Positions 54,093-63,358 are shown, counted from the first letter of the stretch. The stretch is 64,000 nt of DNA from Hwangdonia lutea (GCF_032814565.1 NZ_CP136521.1:1088501-1152500), one strand, 5' to 3'. Made by a program: numbers and translations. The notes: a model not told the origin generated them from the letters alone.

Positions 54093-55340
54093 ATGAAAAA
54101 AAAGTTCTTTAATGCGAAAATTTATCGCAACGATTCGGCAACCGAAATAATTGTAGAAAATGGAAAAATCACTCACATTGGAACTAATTTACCGAAATGT
54201 GATGAGGAAATTGATCTTAACGGAAAACTCGTTTTACCGCCTTACGTCGATCCACATTTACATCTGGATTATGTTTATACCTTATCGGAATTAGGAAAAG
54301 AAGGCGCAGGTTCCGGTACACTTTTCGAAGCGATTGAGCTTTGGCCACAATTCAAAAAAACGCTAACCGTAGATAGTGTAAAACGATTAGCCATGAAGGG
54401 AATTCATGACGAAGTTTCTCAAGGCGTGCAACACATTCGTACTCATATTGATGTCACCGATCCAAACTTTACGGCATTAAAAGCCATGTTGGAAATGAAG
54501 GAAGATTTAAAAGATATTGTTGATATTCAAATCGTTGCTTTTCCACAAGAAGGTATGTATATGTACAAAGGCGGACGCGATTTGGTGGAAGAAGCTCTTA
54601 TAATGGGCGCCGATGTTGTAGGCGGCATTCCGCACTACGAGCCTGCCAGGGAATTTGGCGAAAAATCCGTTCATGATACGGTTGAGTTGGCTTTAAAATA
54701 CGATAAGCTGATTGATGTACATTGCGATGAAACCGACGACCCACATTCGCGCTTTTTAGAATTATTAAATGCCCTTGTATTTATGGAAGATTATGGCAGT
54801 AAAACCACCGCAAGCCATACCTGTTCCTTTGGTTCTGCCGATGATTCTTATGCCTTTAGGATGATGGATATTTTCAAAAAGAGCAATATTAACTTCATCT
54901 CCTGTCCAACTGAAAACGTGTATCTACAAGGCCGTCAAGACACCTATCCCAAACGCCGTGGATTAACTCGCGTGAAAGAGTTTATTGAATCTGGAATTAA
55001 TGTGGCCTTTGCACAAGATTCCATCAACGATCCATGGTACCCTATGGGCAACGGTAATATGATGAATATTCTGGACAACGGCATTCACTTGGCTCAAATT
55101 ATGTCTAAAAAAGATGTTGAAACAAATTTCGATTTAATCACCTATAACGGCGCACGCTGTTTGAATATTCAAGATACTTATGGTTTAGAAGTCGGGAAAG
55201 CAGCAAACTTCATTGTATTAAATGAAACTTCGGTTTATGAGGCTATTCGTAGACGAGTAGATGTGTTGGCCTCGGTTCGTAATGGTGAATTTTTGTTCCG
55301 CAGAAAAGAAATGGCTTATGATATTCCTTTAAATCTTTAA
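54093..55340 (+). CDS. Cytosine-deaminase-like amidohydrolase
   Basis: A 415-residue metal-dependent amidohydrolase close to E. coli CodA. Metal ligands His55 and His57 are in DPHLHLDY; IVAFPQEGMYMYKGGRDLVE holds the Gln of the pocket; DVHCDETDD has the third His and the Glu; TASHTCSF has His; VAFAQDSINDPWYPMGNG has the catalytic Asp309. In CodA this reads GHDDVFDPW; here the Asp after the catalytic one (E. coli Asp314) is Ser310 and the His before is Gln308. Substrate may therefore be a relative of cytosine. It is followed 38 bases later by an MFS transporter, a probable partner. Confidence 0.85.
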   Translation: MKKKFFNAKIYRNDSATEIIVENGKITHIGTNLPKCDEEIDLNGKLVLPPYVDPHLHLDYVYTLSELGKEGAGSGTLFEAIELWPQFKKTLTVDSVKRLAMKGIHDEVSQGVQHIRTHIDVTDPNFTALKAMLEMKEDLKDIVDIQIVAFPQEGMYMYKGGRDLVEEALIMGADVVGGIPHYEPAREFGEKSVHDTVELALKYDKLIDVHCDETDDPHSRFLELLNALVFMEDYGSKTTASHTCSFGSADDSYAFRMMDIFKKSNINFISCPTENVYLQGRQDTYPKRRGLTRVKEFIESGINVAFAQDSINDPWYPMGNGNMMNILDNGIHLAQIMSKKDVETNFDLITYNGARCLNIQDTYGLEVGKAANFIVLNETSVYEAIRRRVDVLASVRNGEFLFRRKEMAYDIPLNL

Positions 55341-55378
55341 ATAGATATCAAATTCTCAACAAATAAAAAAGAAATATT

Positions 55379-56548
55379 ATGAGTAAACATATTTCCGAAC
55401 AAGCCAAAAGTGCGTTTCCTTGGTTGATCATGATTTTAATGTCATCAGTAACATTTGTGGGGATTCTATCAGAATTAATGCCCTCGGGAGTGCTCCCTCT
55501 TATGATGGACGATTTAAACATTAGCGAAGTGCAAACAGGAAATCTGGTAGGTTACTACGCCATAGCTTCGGCCATTTTTGCCATTCCACTTATTTCAATC
55601 ACCATGCAGTTTAATCGCAAATATCTGTTGATGATTTTACTTGGTGGATTCGCTATTTCAAATATCATCTCCGGACTTGTTTATGATTATACCGTTATCA
55701 TTATTTTAAGAATTATTGGAGGGATTTGCGCCGGTGTGATGTGGCCCATGATTGCCGCTTATGGCATGCGATTGGTAGATGAAGACAACCACGGAAAGGC
55801 CATTGCGGTAATTATGGCAGGAACAACATTAGGCATTAGTGTGGGCATGCCTATTATGACTGCCATTGGAAATGATTACGGCTGGAGAACCGAATTTATT
55901 GGACTTGGTGGCTTTATCATTCTTATAGCTTTTATTGGTTTTTTTGCCTTACCATCAACACCCGGTGAAAAATTGACGAAAAGTTCGTCACCATTTGCAC
56001 TATTAAAAATACCATCCGTTTTACTTATATTACTGCTTACGCTACTTGGAGTTATTGCACATTATGGCGTTTACGTTTATATCACAAGTCTTGTTGATGA
56101 AATTCAGCTGGCCGGAGGCGTGGAAAGTGCCTTATTGTTTTTTGGAATTGGGTCTTTGATTTCGGTGTTGTTGGCCATAAAATTCACCGATAAATATTTA
56201 AGATTGCTAACCATATTAATGTTTGCTTTACTTATTATTTCTATGGTTATTTTTCTCATGTTTGGCGGCACAAAAGGTATGGGGCATTTTGCCTTCTTTT
56301 TGTGGGGGCTTTCGTTCGGGCCATTGGTAACTTTGTTGCAAGCTGGTGTGAGCAGACAAGTAGAAACTGCCAAAGATGTTGCCACTTCGGTCCAGTCTTC
56401 GGTGTTTAATTTATCGATTATGGTTGCGTCATCGGTTGCAGGGTTATTACTCGGAATATATTCGCCCATGAGTCTGGTTTATTTCGCAATTGCATTGTCT
56501 ATTCCAGGAATGATTATCGCCTTTTTCTCGAAAAAGACTTTAGGTTGA
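55379..56548 (+). CDS. MFS transporter
   Basis: A 389-residue protein with about twelve hydrophobic segments in two halves, separated by a loop near residue 195 (STPGEKLTKSSSPFALLK). It opens with AFPWLIMILMSSVTFVGILS, contains GICAGVMWPMIAAYGMR for TM4, and ends with SIPGMIIAFFSKKTLG. The pattern follows the AraJ/YdhP-type drug:H+ antiporter (DHA1) group. It is in the same transcript as the cytosine-deaminase-like gene, suggesting uptake of that enzyme's substrate or export of its product. Convergent with the patatin gene, with no terminator seen in the 37-base gap. Confidence 0.88.
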   Translation: MSKHISEQAKSAFPWLIMILMSSVTFVGILSELMPSGVLPLMMDDLNISEVQTGNLVGYYAIASAIFAIPLISITMQFNRKYLLMILLGGFAISNIISGLVYDYTVIIILRIIGGICAGVMWPMIAAYGMRLVDEDNHGKAIAVIMAGTTLGISVGMPIMTAIGNDYGWRTEFIGLGGFIILIAFIGFFALPSTPGEKLTKSSSPFALLKIPSVLLILLLTLLGVIAHYGVYVYITSLVDEIQLAGGVESALLFFGIGSLISVLLAIKFTDKYLRLLTILMFALLIISMVIFLMFGGTKGMGHFAFFLWGLSFGPLVTLLQAGVSRQVETAKDVATSVQSSVFNLSIMVASSVAGLLLGIYSPMSLVYFAIALSIPGMIIAFFSKKTLG

Positions 56549-56585
56549 TCTTTATGGAATTGAATGATTATGAAAGGATGATTTT

Positions 56586-58925
56586 TTAGTTTGAAGGATT
56601 AATAGGAAGACCAATACCTATAAAAAATCGAACATTTTCAGTGCTATTCACCCACGAGACATCGAAATTTACGGGACCGAGCAGCGACTTATATGAAACC
56701 GTAGTACCAAAAGAAGCAAGGTAACTGGGGGCATTATAATGTTCCCATTTACCATTTGCAGACAAAACCTCACCAAAGTAATCGTTAAAGTTACCATAAC
56801 CTACAGAAGCAACGTCTATGTGCGGTGTTAAATACAAGTTTCGAATTGTTTTTATTTGAAGTCCAACATCAACTTTTATAAATTGACTCACTGCTAATTC
56901 ACTTTCAGATAAACCAGGAAAAGTATAATTATCATTTCTCGGATCTATTATATTACCTCCCAAAAAATATTTGGCGCCATACCCAAAAGTAGAAAAGAGA
57001 TAATCGTTTTCTTGGACATTATCTTTAAAAATAAAACCAGATTTTAGACCTAAAATTCCGGTCGTTTTTTCTGAAAAAGGAATTCTTCCCATAAAACCTA
57101 AACTTAATTTAGTGTAGTTTTTTGCTGCCACGTCAATATCCGGAATATTAGGATCTATATAGCTAACTTGAAGATTATTATGTAATGACCTCGAAAGGCT
57201 ACTTTTAATTTCTACGCCACTCGAAGGATAAAGTACATCATTTAAATTGCTGAATTTAAAATGGGCATATACCTCGTATGTCGAAAAATTATATTGTTTT
57301 AAACTTAGAATATTGTTGTTCAAATTGGGGTCGATTGTAGGCTTTAATTTGCTATAATCATATTTTACACCTAAGCCAACAAAACTTTTTAACGCGCTAA
57401 TGTTTCTGTTCACTTGATTGTCGAATTCAAAATAATGAAATTTTACCCGATCTACATTTTTACCTTCAATAAACAGCTTTTGCTCCAGCAATTGACCAAA
57501 CATTTCCGTACGCCACCACCAGTCCCTATCGCCGCCAAAGTTCTTCTGGTATTGCAATCTCACCTTTGGTTGTTCTGCTATATCCAAAGTAATAAGGGCG
57601 CGCGATGCATCACCAAGAATATTTCTGCCGGTATAATTAGCAATAAGTCCCGCGCCGCGATACCCATCAAAGTGTAACGACCCTTTAATTTGATGCTTAG
57701 ATTTTTCAACCCCTTTTAAAACCAGACCAAGTTTACCATCCCGTCTTAATGGTGCAAATTCAATATCCTTAAAAATTGTGGTTCCCATGGCTCTTCCCAA
57801 ACCATTTTCAATTTCATTTGTCGTGTATTCTATATGGGCTCGCAAACCTGTTCTGGCTTTAACCAGCGCTAGATTTGATTTACTGATATTTTGATATACA
57901 ATAGTATCAAATACGAATTCGTTCTTTACAACCGGAAGTTCATGTTTTCTTTGTTTAAACTTTTTCAGCCTTTTTGATAATGCGACCAAAGCCTCTATAT
58001 TTTCATCTGTAGCTATTTTACCTTCTTCATAAATCTCGCTTGCCTTAAAAAAGTCTGCTGTAGAATATGTTAAATAAGGCGCATGATCAATAAGTATATT
58101 ACAAAGTTTACGATTTGCCGGACGTTTTGTATTGCTATTCATCATACTCCCTTGAAACAGTAAAGAGCTAATACTATTTAAACTTTCAATGGTTTGAATT
58201 TGATCACCAACATCGCTACCAATAATAAAGTCCGCTCCCAAATTTTTAGCAACATCAGTCGGAAAATTATTCAGTAATCCGCCATCTACCAAAAGTGTAT
58301 TTTTATAACGAACAGGCGAAAAGACACCGGGAATAGACATGCTAGCACGTATAGCCAGAGGCAGTGAGCCGCGATCTAAGACAACCTCTTTGCCATTAAT
58401 TATATCGGTTGTAACAGCTCTAAATGGAATGGGCAAATCATCAAACTGTTCAATACCATAACTTGGTACGGCAAGTATAGCAATAAACTCTCTCAGGTTT
58501 TGATCGTTAAGTAAATAGGCTCCTGGACTAATTTTTCCCTCTTTAAAATCCAATTCGATTAAGTATTTATTGTACTCGCTCTTTTCTTCGGCGCCCACTT
58601 TATTTAGCACTACACCGCCACCCAAAAGTTTTTCCCAATTGGCTTTTTTTGTTAGGTTTGCAATGCTGTCGCCAGAATACCCCATCGCATAAAGCCCACC
58701 TACAATACTACCCATGCTATTACCTACTATTAGGTCTGGCACTATGTGCAAGGAATCCAACACTTGTAAGGTACGAATGTGCGCCACACCTTTTGCGCCA
58801 CCACCACTTAAAACCAATGCTACTTTTGGTTTTTTTTCTTGTGCAAAAAGTAACTGTAAAAATGCCATACAAAAAAATAGCCCTAAAAAACTTAGATAAT
58901 TTTTAGATTTTATGTTTTTTGTCAT
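56586..58925 (-). CDS. Patatin-like phospholipase with C-terminal beta-barrel (type Vd-like)
   Basis: A protein of about 779 residues. A signal peptide is followed by a patatin domain (about 35-310): oxyanion loop LSGGGAKGVAHI, nucleophile GNSMGS (Ser), and Asp in LLVDGGLLNNFP. A POTRA-like region (about 320-400) and a beta-barrel (about 400-779, with Phe at the end: VRFFIGIGLPINPSN) follow. This is the PlpD/type Vd layout, an outer-membrane-anchored lipase. An ATG at 58934 would add three residues; I used 58925 since the signal begins MTKNIKSKNYLS. Convergent with the MFS gene. Confidence 0.87.
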   Translation of the reverse strand: MTKNIKSKNYLSFLGLFFCMAFLQLLFAQEKKPKVALVLSGGGAKGVAHIRTLQVLDSLHIVPDLIVGNSMGSIVGGLYAMGYSGDSIANLTKKANWEKLLGGGVVLNKVGAEEKSEYNKYLIELDFKEGKISPGAYLLNDQNLREFIAILAVPSYGIEQFDDLPIPFRAVTTDIINGKEVVLDRGSLPLAIRASMSIPGVFSPVRYKNTLLVDGGLLNNFPTDVAKNLGADFIIGSDVGDQIQTIESLNSISSLLFQGSMMNSNTKRPANRKLCNILIDHAPYLTYSTADFFKASEIYEEGKIATDENIEALVALSKRLKKFKQRKHELPVVKNEFVFDTIVYQNISKSNLALVKARTGLRAHIEYTTNEIENGLGRAMGTTIFKDIEFAPLRRDGKLGLVLKGVEKSKHQIKGSLHFDGYRGAGLIANYTGRNILGDASRALITLDIAEQPKVRLQYQKNFGGDRDWWWRTEMFGQLLEQKLFIEGKNVDRVKFHYFEFDNQVNRNISALKSFVGLGVKYDYSKLKPTIDPNLNNNILSLKQYNFSTYEVYAHFKFSNLNDVLYPSSGVEIKSSLSRSLHNNLQVSYIDPNIPDIDVAAKNYTKLSLGFMGRIPFSEKTTGILGLKSGFIFKDNVQENDYLFSTFGYGAKYFLGGNIIDPRNDNYTFPGLSESELAVSQFIKVDVGLQIKTIRNLYLTPHIDVASVGYGNFNDYFGEVLSANGKWEHYNAPSYLASFGTTVSYKSLLGPVNFDVSWVNSTENVRFFIGIGLPINPSN

Positions 58926-59105
58926 TTCCACCATAGGTTGTTTTGGACGGTTACTATTTCAAAAATAACATTTTCAATCCCATGCTTCGAAAAAATAGAT
59001 TATTTATATTTATTACCAACTTAAAGAATTGAACAATAGGTTACTTATCTTTTTTACTTCAGAACAGATATTGCGCATTTCTACTAGGTAAATTGTTAAT
59101 AATTC

Positions 59106-59124
59106 AGTATATTTCAAATATACT
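59106..59124. promoter_or_regulatory. Perfect palindrome before the baeRF gene
   Basis: AGTATATTT-C-AAATATACT, nine-base arms around one base, 92 bases upstream of the baeRF start. It includes TATATTTC and CAAATATA, promoter-like on both strands. It could be an operator between the divergent patatin and baeRF genes. Confidence 0.45.
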
Positions 59125-59215
59125 ATATGATGCCGTATGACTACTTTTCAAAGTGGTTTTACAGTATATTTTAAGATTTTATAATTTTTTTATCAATAAA
59201 TTTAAACTGAAAACT

Positions 59216-60373
59216 ATGCCATTAATAACTAAAAAAGAAATAGCCGAATTACACGATATAAATCAAGAAAATTGCATTTCAATTTTTATTCCTACGCATA
59301 GAGCGGGTGAAAAAGTATTGCAAGATGAGGATGCATTGGCTTTAAAAAACCAATTGAAAGACGTTAAAAACAAGTTGAGCAAAAAGGGGCTCAGTGCCGA
59401 TGACATCAATAAAAAAACACAACCCGTTCAGGAACTCATTGATAACAGTTCTTTTTGGCGCGAGCAATCTGATGGTCTTGCTATATTTATTGCCGACGAT
59501 TTTACAAAAACATATACGCTTCCGGTGCATTTCAAGGAGTTTAACTATATCTCAAATTCGTTTTACTTAAAACCCTTGATGCCCATGTTTGTCGGCGATG
59601 GGAGTTTTTACTTATTGATGCTCGAGCGACGTAATGTGAAATTATACGAATGCACCCAACACAGTTTTACAGAAATTATTATCGACGACCTAATTCCAGA
59701 AAGCAAACGAGACCGCGTAGGGTTTGATTATGAGGAAAAGAACCTGCAATTTAGAACAGGGCAAGCAGGCTCGGGCTACGCCATGTATCATGGCCAAGAG
59801 GCAGCCACAGGAAAACGCAAAAATGAAATAAAAAAATACTTAAGAGCGATAAATGATGGAATAGCCCCAATTTTTAGAGAAGAAAATATGCCATTGCTAG
59901 TTGCTGCACAAGATTTTATTTTTGACATCTACAAAGAGGTAAATACATATACTAATTTAAAAGAAGAAAATTTAAACACAGATTTTAGCAATACCGATAT
60001 CTTTGATATCCATGAAGAAGCTTGGGAAATCATGGCTCCTATATTCGACCAAAAAAGAAAAGATAAAATAGCACGTTTCAAAGATGAACAAGGCACCGGC
60101 AAAACGGCCATTGGAATAGATAAAATTATTCCAGCGGCTTTTGATGGAAAAGTTGATACCTTGTTTTGCGAAAACAAGGCGGATATTTTTGGTAACTGTA
60201 CAGAAGAAAACAACCTCATTACCGTTACCCAAAGTGAGGAAAACGACGGCGCTATATCATTGATGAACCTTGCTGCCATCAGAACTTTTTTAAATGGTGG
60301 CGAGGTTTATTTACTGGACAAAGAAGAAATGCCAAACACAAATTCTAGGGTGAATGCTTTGTATAGGTATTAG
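59216..60373 (+). CDS. Bacterial archaeo-eukaryotic release factor (baeRF) family protein
   Basis: A 385-residue protein from the ATG at 59216; 21 AT-rich codons upstream in the same frame lack family similarity. It matches baeRF proteins (family 3 is my best guess): CISIFIPTHRAGEKVLQDED, ALALKNQLKDVKNKL at the start, then FYLLMLERRNVKLYECTQHS and ITVTQSEENDGAISLMNLAA near the end. The fold relates to the middle and C-terminal domains of eRF1, with no clear peptide-release Gly-Gly-Gln loop at the usual place, and the cellular role of these proteins is unknown. Alone in its transcript between the patatin gene and tRNA-Leu. Confidence 0.8.
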   Translation: MPLITKKEIAELHDINQENCISIFIPTHRAGEKVLQDEDALALKNQLKDVKNKLSKKGLSADDINKKTQPVQELIDNSSFWREQSDGLAIFIADDFTKTYTLPVHFKEFNYISNSFYLKPLMPMFVGDGSFYLLMLERRNVKLYECTQHSFTEIIIDDLIPESKRDRVGFDYEEKNLQFRTGQAGSGYAMYHGQEAATGKRKNEIKKYLRAINDGIAPIFREENMPLLVAAQDFIFDIYKEVNTYTNLKEENLNTDFSNTDIFDIHEEAWEIMAPIFDQKRKDKIARFKDEQGTGKTAIGIDKIIPAAFDGKVDTLFCENKADIFGNCTEENNLITVTQSEENDGAISLMNLAAIRTFLNGGEVYLLDKEEMPNTNSRVNALYRY

Positions 60374-60540
60374 CTAATGTAAAAATATAAATAGCCTTAG
60401 CTGAAGTTAGCAACTATCATCACAGTTGCCGAGATAAGAATGCCTGATGTTATTCGGAAAACTCCCTATGACATCATTTTGCGAACTTTACTCATTTTTA
60501 AGGATCGGGTTTATCGAATATCTGATTTTATCTTAAAAAC

Positions 60541-60569
60541 AAAAAAACCTCTCATTCCTGAGAGGTTTT
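60541..60569 (-). terminator. Terminator of the tRNA-Leu gene
   Basis: AAAACCTCTCA (60544-60554) and TGAGAGGTTTT (60559-60569) form an 11-base stem with a four-base loop. On the minus strand a seven-T run follows. It is 29 bases beyond the tRNA 3' end. Confidence 0.85.
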
Positions 60570-60597
60570 CTAAAACTACAAGTTTACAGTTTATTCG

Positions 60598-60679
60598 TGC
60601 GGGCGGAGAGACTCGAACTCTCACACCTCGCGGCACTAGATCCTAAGTCTAGCGTGTCTACCAATTCCACCACGCCCGC
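60598..60679 (-). tRNA. tRNA-Leu (anticodon TAG)
   Basis: The minus strand from 60679 starts GCGGGCGTGGTGGAATTGGT, has a D-arm GTGGAATTGGTAGAC, and the anticodon loop CTTAGGA with TAG. A variable arm of the type II (Leu) form is present (TGCCGCGAGGT), then the T-arm GAGAGTTCGAGTCTCTC and the 3' acceptor strand CGCCCGC. The CCA tail is not encoded. The 82-base length suits Leu. Promoter and terminator are both visible. Confidence 0.93.
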
Positions 60680-60703
60680 ATTAGTCCGATAAATATCGGG
60701 ATG

Positions 60704-60733
60704 CAAATATAAACAAGATTTTTAAATTGCAAA
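60704..60733 (-). promoter_or_regulatory. Promoter of tRNA-Leu
   Basis: Minus strand TTTG (60730-60733), 18 bases, TATATTTG (60704-60711), 24 bases before the mature 5' end. A short inverted repeat (CCGATAAATATCGG, 60687-60700) lies in the leader. Confidence 0.75.
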
Positions 60734-60794
60734 CTTCTTTACCACTAAAAACATTCTTTTTTTATACTTTTGGAAATAACTTTATATTCTCACC

Positions 60795-62183
60795 ATGACC
60801 AACGTAAAATCATACATTAAAGAACATAAACAACGCTTTTTAAACGAACTTATCGAGCTGTTAAAAATTCCATCGATTAGTGCCGATTCAGCCTATAAAA
60901 ACGATGTACTTAAAACGGCAGACGACATTAAAATCAGCCTTGAAAAAGCGGGGTGCGACCATGTAGAAATATGCCAAACCAAAGGCTACCCAATTGTTTA
61001 CGGCGAAAAAATAATTGACAAAAATTTACCAACCGTTTTGGTTTACGGCCATTACGATGTACAACCACCAGACCCTTTAGATTTATGGCACTCACCGCCA
61101 TTTGAGCCGGTTATCAAAAAAACGGAAATCCATCCGGAAGGCGCTATTTTTGCACGTGGTGCTTGCGACGATAAAGGCCAAATGTATATGCACGTTAAGG
61201 CCATGGAGTTTATGACGCGTACCAACCAACTGCCCTGCAACGTAAAATTTATGATTGAAGGCGAAGAAGAAGTGGGCAGCCCAAACCTTGCCATATTTGT
61301 AAAGGAAAATCAAGAGAAACTTAAAAACGACGTTATTCTTATTTCCGATACGGGAATGATAGCTCCCGATGTGCCTTCCATTACCACAGGACTTCGCGGA
61401 TTAAGCTACGTGGAAGTTGAAGTTACAGGTCCAAACCGCGACTTACACTCGGGTTTATATGGCGGTGCCGTGGCAAATCCTATTAACGTGCTGTCTAAAA
61501 TGATTGCATCGCTTCACGACGAAAACAACCACATTACCATTCCAGGATTTTACGATAAAGTTGAAGAACTCTCAAAAGAAGAGCGGGCAAAAATGGCAAA
61601 AGCACCCTTTAATTTAGAAGATTACAAAAAAGCATTGGATATTAACGCGGTTTACGGCGAAGCGGGTTACACCACCAACGAGCGTAACTCCATTCGTCCA
61701 ACCTTAGATGTTAACGGCATTTGGGGCGGTTACATTGGCGAAGGTGCCAAAACCGTAATTGCCAGTAAAGCCTATGCCAAAATATCAATGCGGCTCGTGC
61801 CGCACCAAGATTGGGAAGAAATTACCCAACTGTTTAAAACCCATTTTGAAAGTATTGCACCCGCAGGCGTTACCGTAAAAGTAAAGCCGCACCACGGCGG
61901 ACAAGGGTACGTCACCCCAATCGACAGCATCGGTTATCAGGCGGCAAGCAAAGCGTACCACGACACCTTTGGCAAAACCCCGATTCCGCAACGCAGCGGA
62001 GGCAGCATCCCCATCGTATCGCTTTTCGAGCAAGAATTAAAAAGCAAAACCATTTTAATGGGCTTTGGTTTAGACAGCGACGCCATCCACTCACCAAACG
62101 AGCATTTCGGAATTTTCAACTACTTAAAAGGCATCGAAACCATCCCATTATTTTACAAATATTTTACCGAACTATCTAAATAA
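60795..62183 (+). CDS. M20-family dipeptidase
   Basis: A 462-residue metallopeptidase of the M20/ACY1 group. Zinc-site residues: His in YGHYDVQPPDPLDLW, Asp in FARGACDDKGQMYMHVKAME, the Glu pair in MIEGEEEVGSPN (catalytic Glu first), Asp in ILISDTGMIAPD, and His near the end in DAIHSPNEHFG. The lid domain lies at about 190-320 with LRGLSYVEVEVTGPNRDLHS. It probably hydrolyses dipeptides in the cytoplasm; no signal peptide. It has no partner genes nearby. A dispersed repeat follows its stop. Confidence 0.93.
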   Translation: MTNVKSYIKEHKQRFLNELIELLKIPSISADSAYKNDVLKTADDIKISLEKAGCDHVEICQTKGYPIVYGEKIIDKNLPTVLVYGHYDVQPPDPLDLWHSPPFEPVIKKTEIHPEGAIFARGACDDKGQMYMHVKAMEFMTRTNQLPCNVKFMIEGEEEVGSPNLAIFVKENQEKLKNDVILISDTGMIAPDVPSITTGLRGLSYVEVEVTGPNRDLHSGLYGGAVANPINVLSKMIASLHDENNHITIPGFYDKVEELSKEERAKMAKAPFNLEDYKKALDINAVYGEAGYTTNERNSIRPTLDVNGIWGGYIGEGAKTVIASKAYAKISMRLVPHQDWEEITQLFKTHFESIAPAGVTVKVKPHHGGQGYVTPIDSIGYQAASKAYHDTFGKTPIPQRSGGSIPIVSLFEQELKSKTILMGFGLDSDAIHSPNEHFGIFNYLKGIETIPLFYKYFTELSK

Positions 62184-62189
62184 TTTTTT

Positions 62190-62290
62190 GGGTGTTACCT
62201 CCTTTTGCTTTTAGTAGCAAAAGGTGGTCGCGCTTTCCACTATATCTTTTTAAAACGTCATTGCGAAGGAGGAACGACTGTAGCAATCTG
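62190..62290. repeat. Composite intergenic repeat
   Basis: Two pieces follow each other. First, a hairpin CCTTTTGCT (62201-62209) with AGCAAAAGG (62216-62224) and the flank GGTCGCGCTTTCCACTATAT; second, ACGTCATTGCGAAGGAGGAA (from 62255) through CGACTGTAGCAATCTG. From memory, both types are dispersed repeats common in Bacteroidota genomes; not checked. No coding function. A 62-codon frame across it (62192-62380) is not supported. Confidence 0.65.
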
Positions 62291-62376
62291 TTTAATTTTA
62301 GTTTTATGCAAATTTGTTTACAGTCCATTTTTAAAAAGGATGCCGTTTTAATCGCTAACACAACTGGCGTAACCAA

Positions 62377-63240
62377 ATGAACAATCAACACAACCAACAT
62401 CTTTTTCTACTTGTATTAGCAACACTTTTTATAAGCACCTCTGGGGCTTTGGGCAAACACATCGATATGCCAACACCCGTTATTATTTGGTGGCGTGCTA
62501 GTATTGCTGGGGTAATTCTTTTTATATTTTGCAAGTACAAAAAGATCAGCCTAAAAATAAATTCAAAAAAAGATCTGATTCTTTTTGTTTTAAGCGCCCT
62601 ACTTATGGCAGGGCATTGGCTTACGTATTTCTATGCCTTAAAACTGTCAAATGTCGCCATTGGCATGTTATCCTTATTTGTTTATCCCATACTTACCGCA
62701 TTTTTAGAACCGCTTTTCTTTAAAATAAAATTCGACTCCATTTATATATTCCTCGGCATTTTGGTGCTCATTGGCATTTACATATTGGCTCCAGAATTCG
62801 ATTTGGAAAGTACTCACGTAAAAGGCATTCTGTTCGGATTGGCTTCGGCCTTAATGTATGCGTTACGCAATATTGTTTCAAAAAAACTCCTAAGCAATCA
62901 GTATCATGGTACCTCGATAATGCTATATCAAATTGGTATTGTTACTTTGGTTTTGTCCCCCGTTTTGGTTTTTATGGACACCTCTGGTATCGCGACCCAA
63001 TATCCGTATGTTTTAACTTTAGCCATCTTAACTACGGCGATTGGACACAGCATGTTAGTTAACAGTTTAAAGCATTTTACCGTAAGCACCGCCAGTATAA
63101 TTAGCAGTATTCAACCTATTTTAGGCATTGTAATCGCTTTCTTTTTTTTAAATGAAATACCAACTTGGAACACCTTTTTTGGCGGACTCATTATCCTTTC
63201 AACCGTGGCAATTGAAAGTGTGAGATCGAGTAGGCAATAG
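62377..63240 (+). CDS. EamA/DMT-family permease
   Basis: A 287-residue protein with about ten hydrophobic helices in two EamA domains (about 8-138 and 148-282). The first reads LFLLVLATLFISTSGALGKH and MPTPVIIWWRASIAGVILFI; the second ends NTFFGGLIILSTVAIES. The family transports small metabolites; the substrate is not deducible. It is a single gene downstream of a repeat and upstream of blaI. The other EamA protein in this window (8598-9500) is only distantly similar. Confidence 0.88.
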   Translation: MNNQHNQHLFLLVLATLFISTSGALGKHIDMPTPVIIWWRASIAGVILFIFCKYKKISLKINSKKDLILFVLSALLMAGHWLTYFYALKLSNVAIGMLSLFVYPILTAFLEPLFFKIKFDSIYIFLGILVLIGIYILAPEFDLESTHVKGILFGLASALMYALRNIVSKKLLSNQYHGTSIMLYQIGIVTLVLSPVLVFMDTSGIATQYPYVLTLAILTTAIGHSMLVNSLKHFTVSTASIISSIQPILGIVIAFFFLNEIPTWNTFFGGLIILSTVAIESVRSSRQ

Positions 63241-63294
63241 ATTTTATTTTGTAAATCTCACTGGTTTTTTTCAATTATAAATTCATTTTCTTAC

Positions 63295-63356
63295 TCTACA
63301 CTTGTAGAATTAAAATATTTATTCTACATTTGTAGAGTTAATTCTAATATTGTAGA
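63295..63356 (+). promoter_or_regulatory. blaI promoter with three BlaI-type operator dyads
   Basis: Dyads: TCTACACTTGTAGA (63295-63308) and TCTACATTTGTAGA (63323-63336) are near-perfect, and TCTAATATTGTAGA (63343-63356) is degenerate. The -7 element TACATTTG (63325-63332) lies in the middle dyad and the -33 TTG (63302-63304) in the first, 20 bases apart. The third is around the transcription start. The TACA-N2-TGTA core is the known BlaI/MecI site. Such a layout is tight autorepression. Confidence 0.85.
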
Positions 63357-63358
63357 GC

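Noticed and set aside
60440-60646. A 68-codon frame on the plus strand next to tRNA-Leu
   Set aside because: Its last part (AGGETRTLTPRGTRS) is the translation of the antisense of the tRNA gene, a common false call.
62192-62380. A 62-codon frame across the composite repeat
   Set aside because: It is the translation of dispersed repeat sequence.
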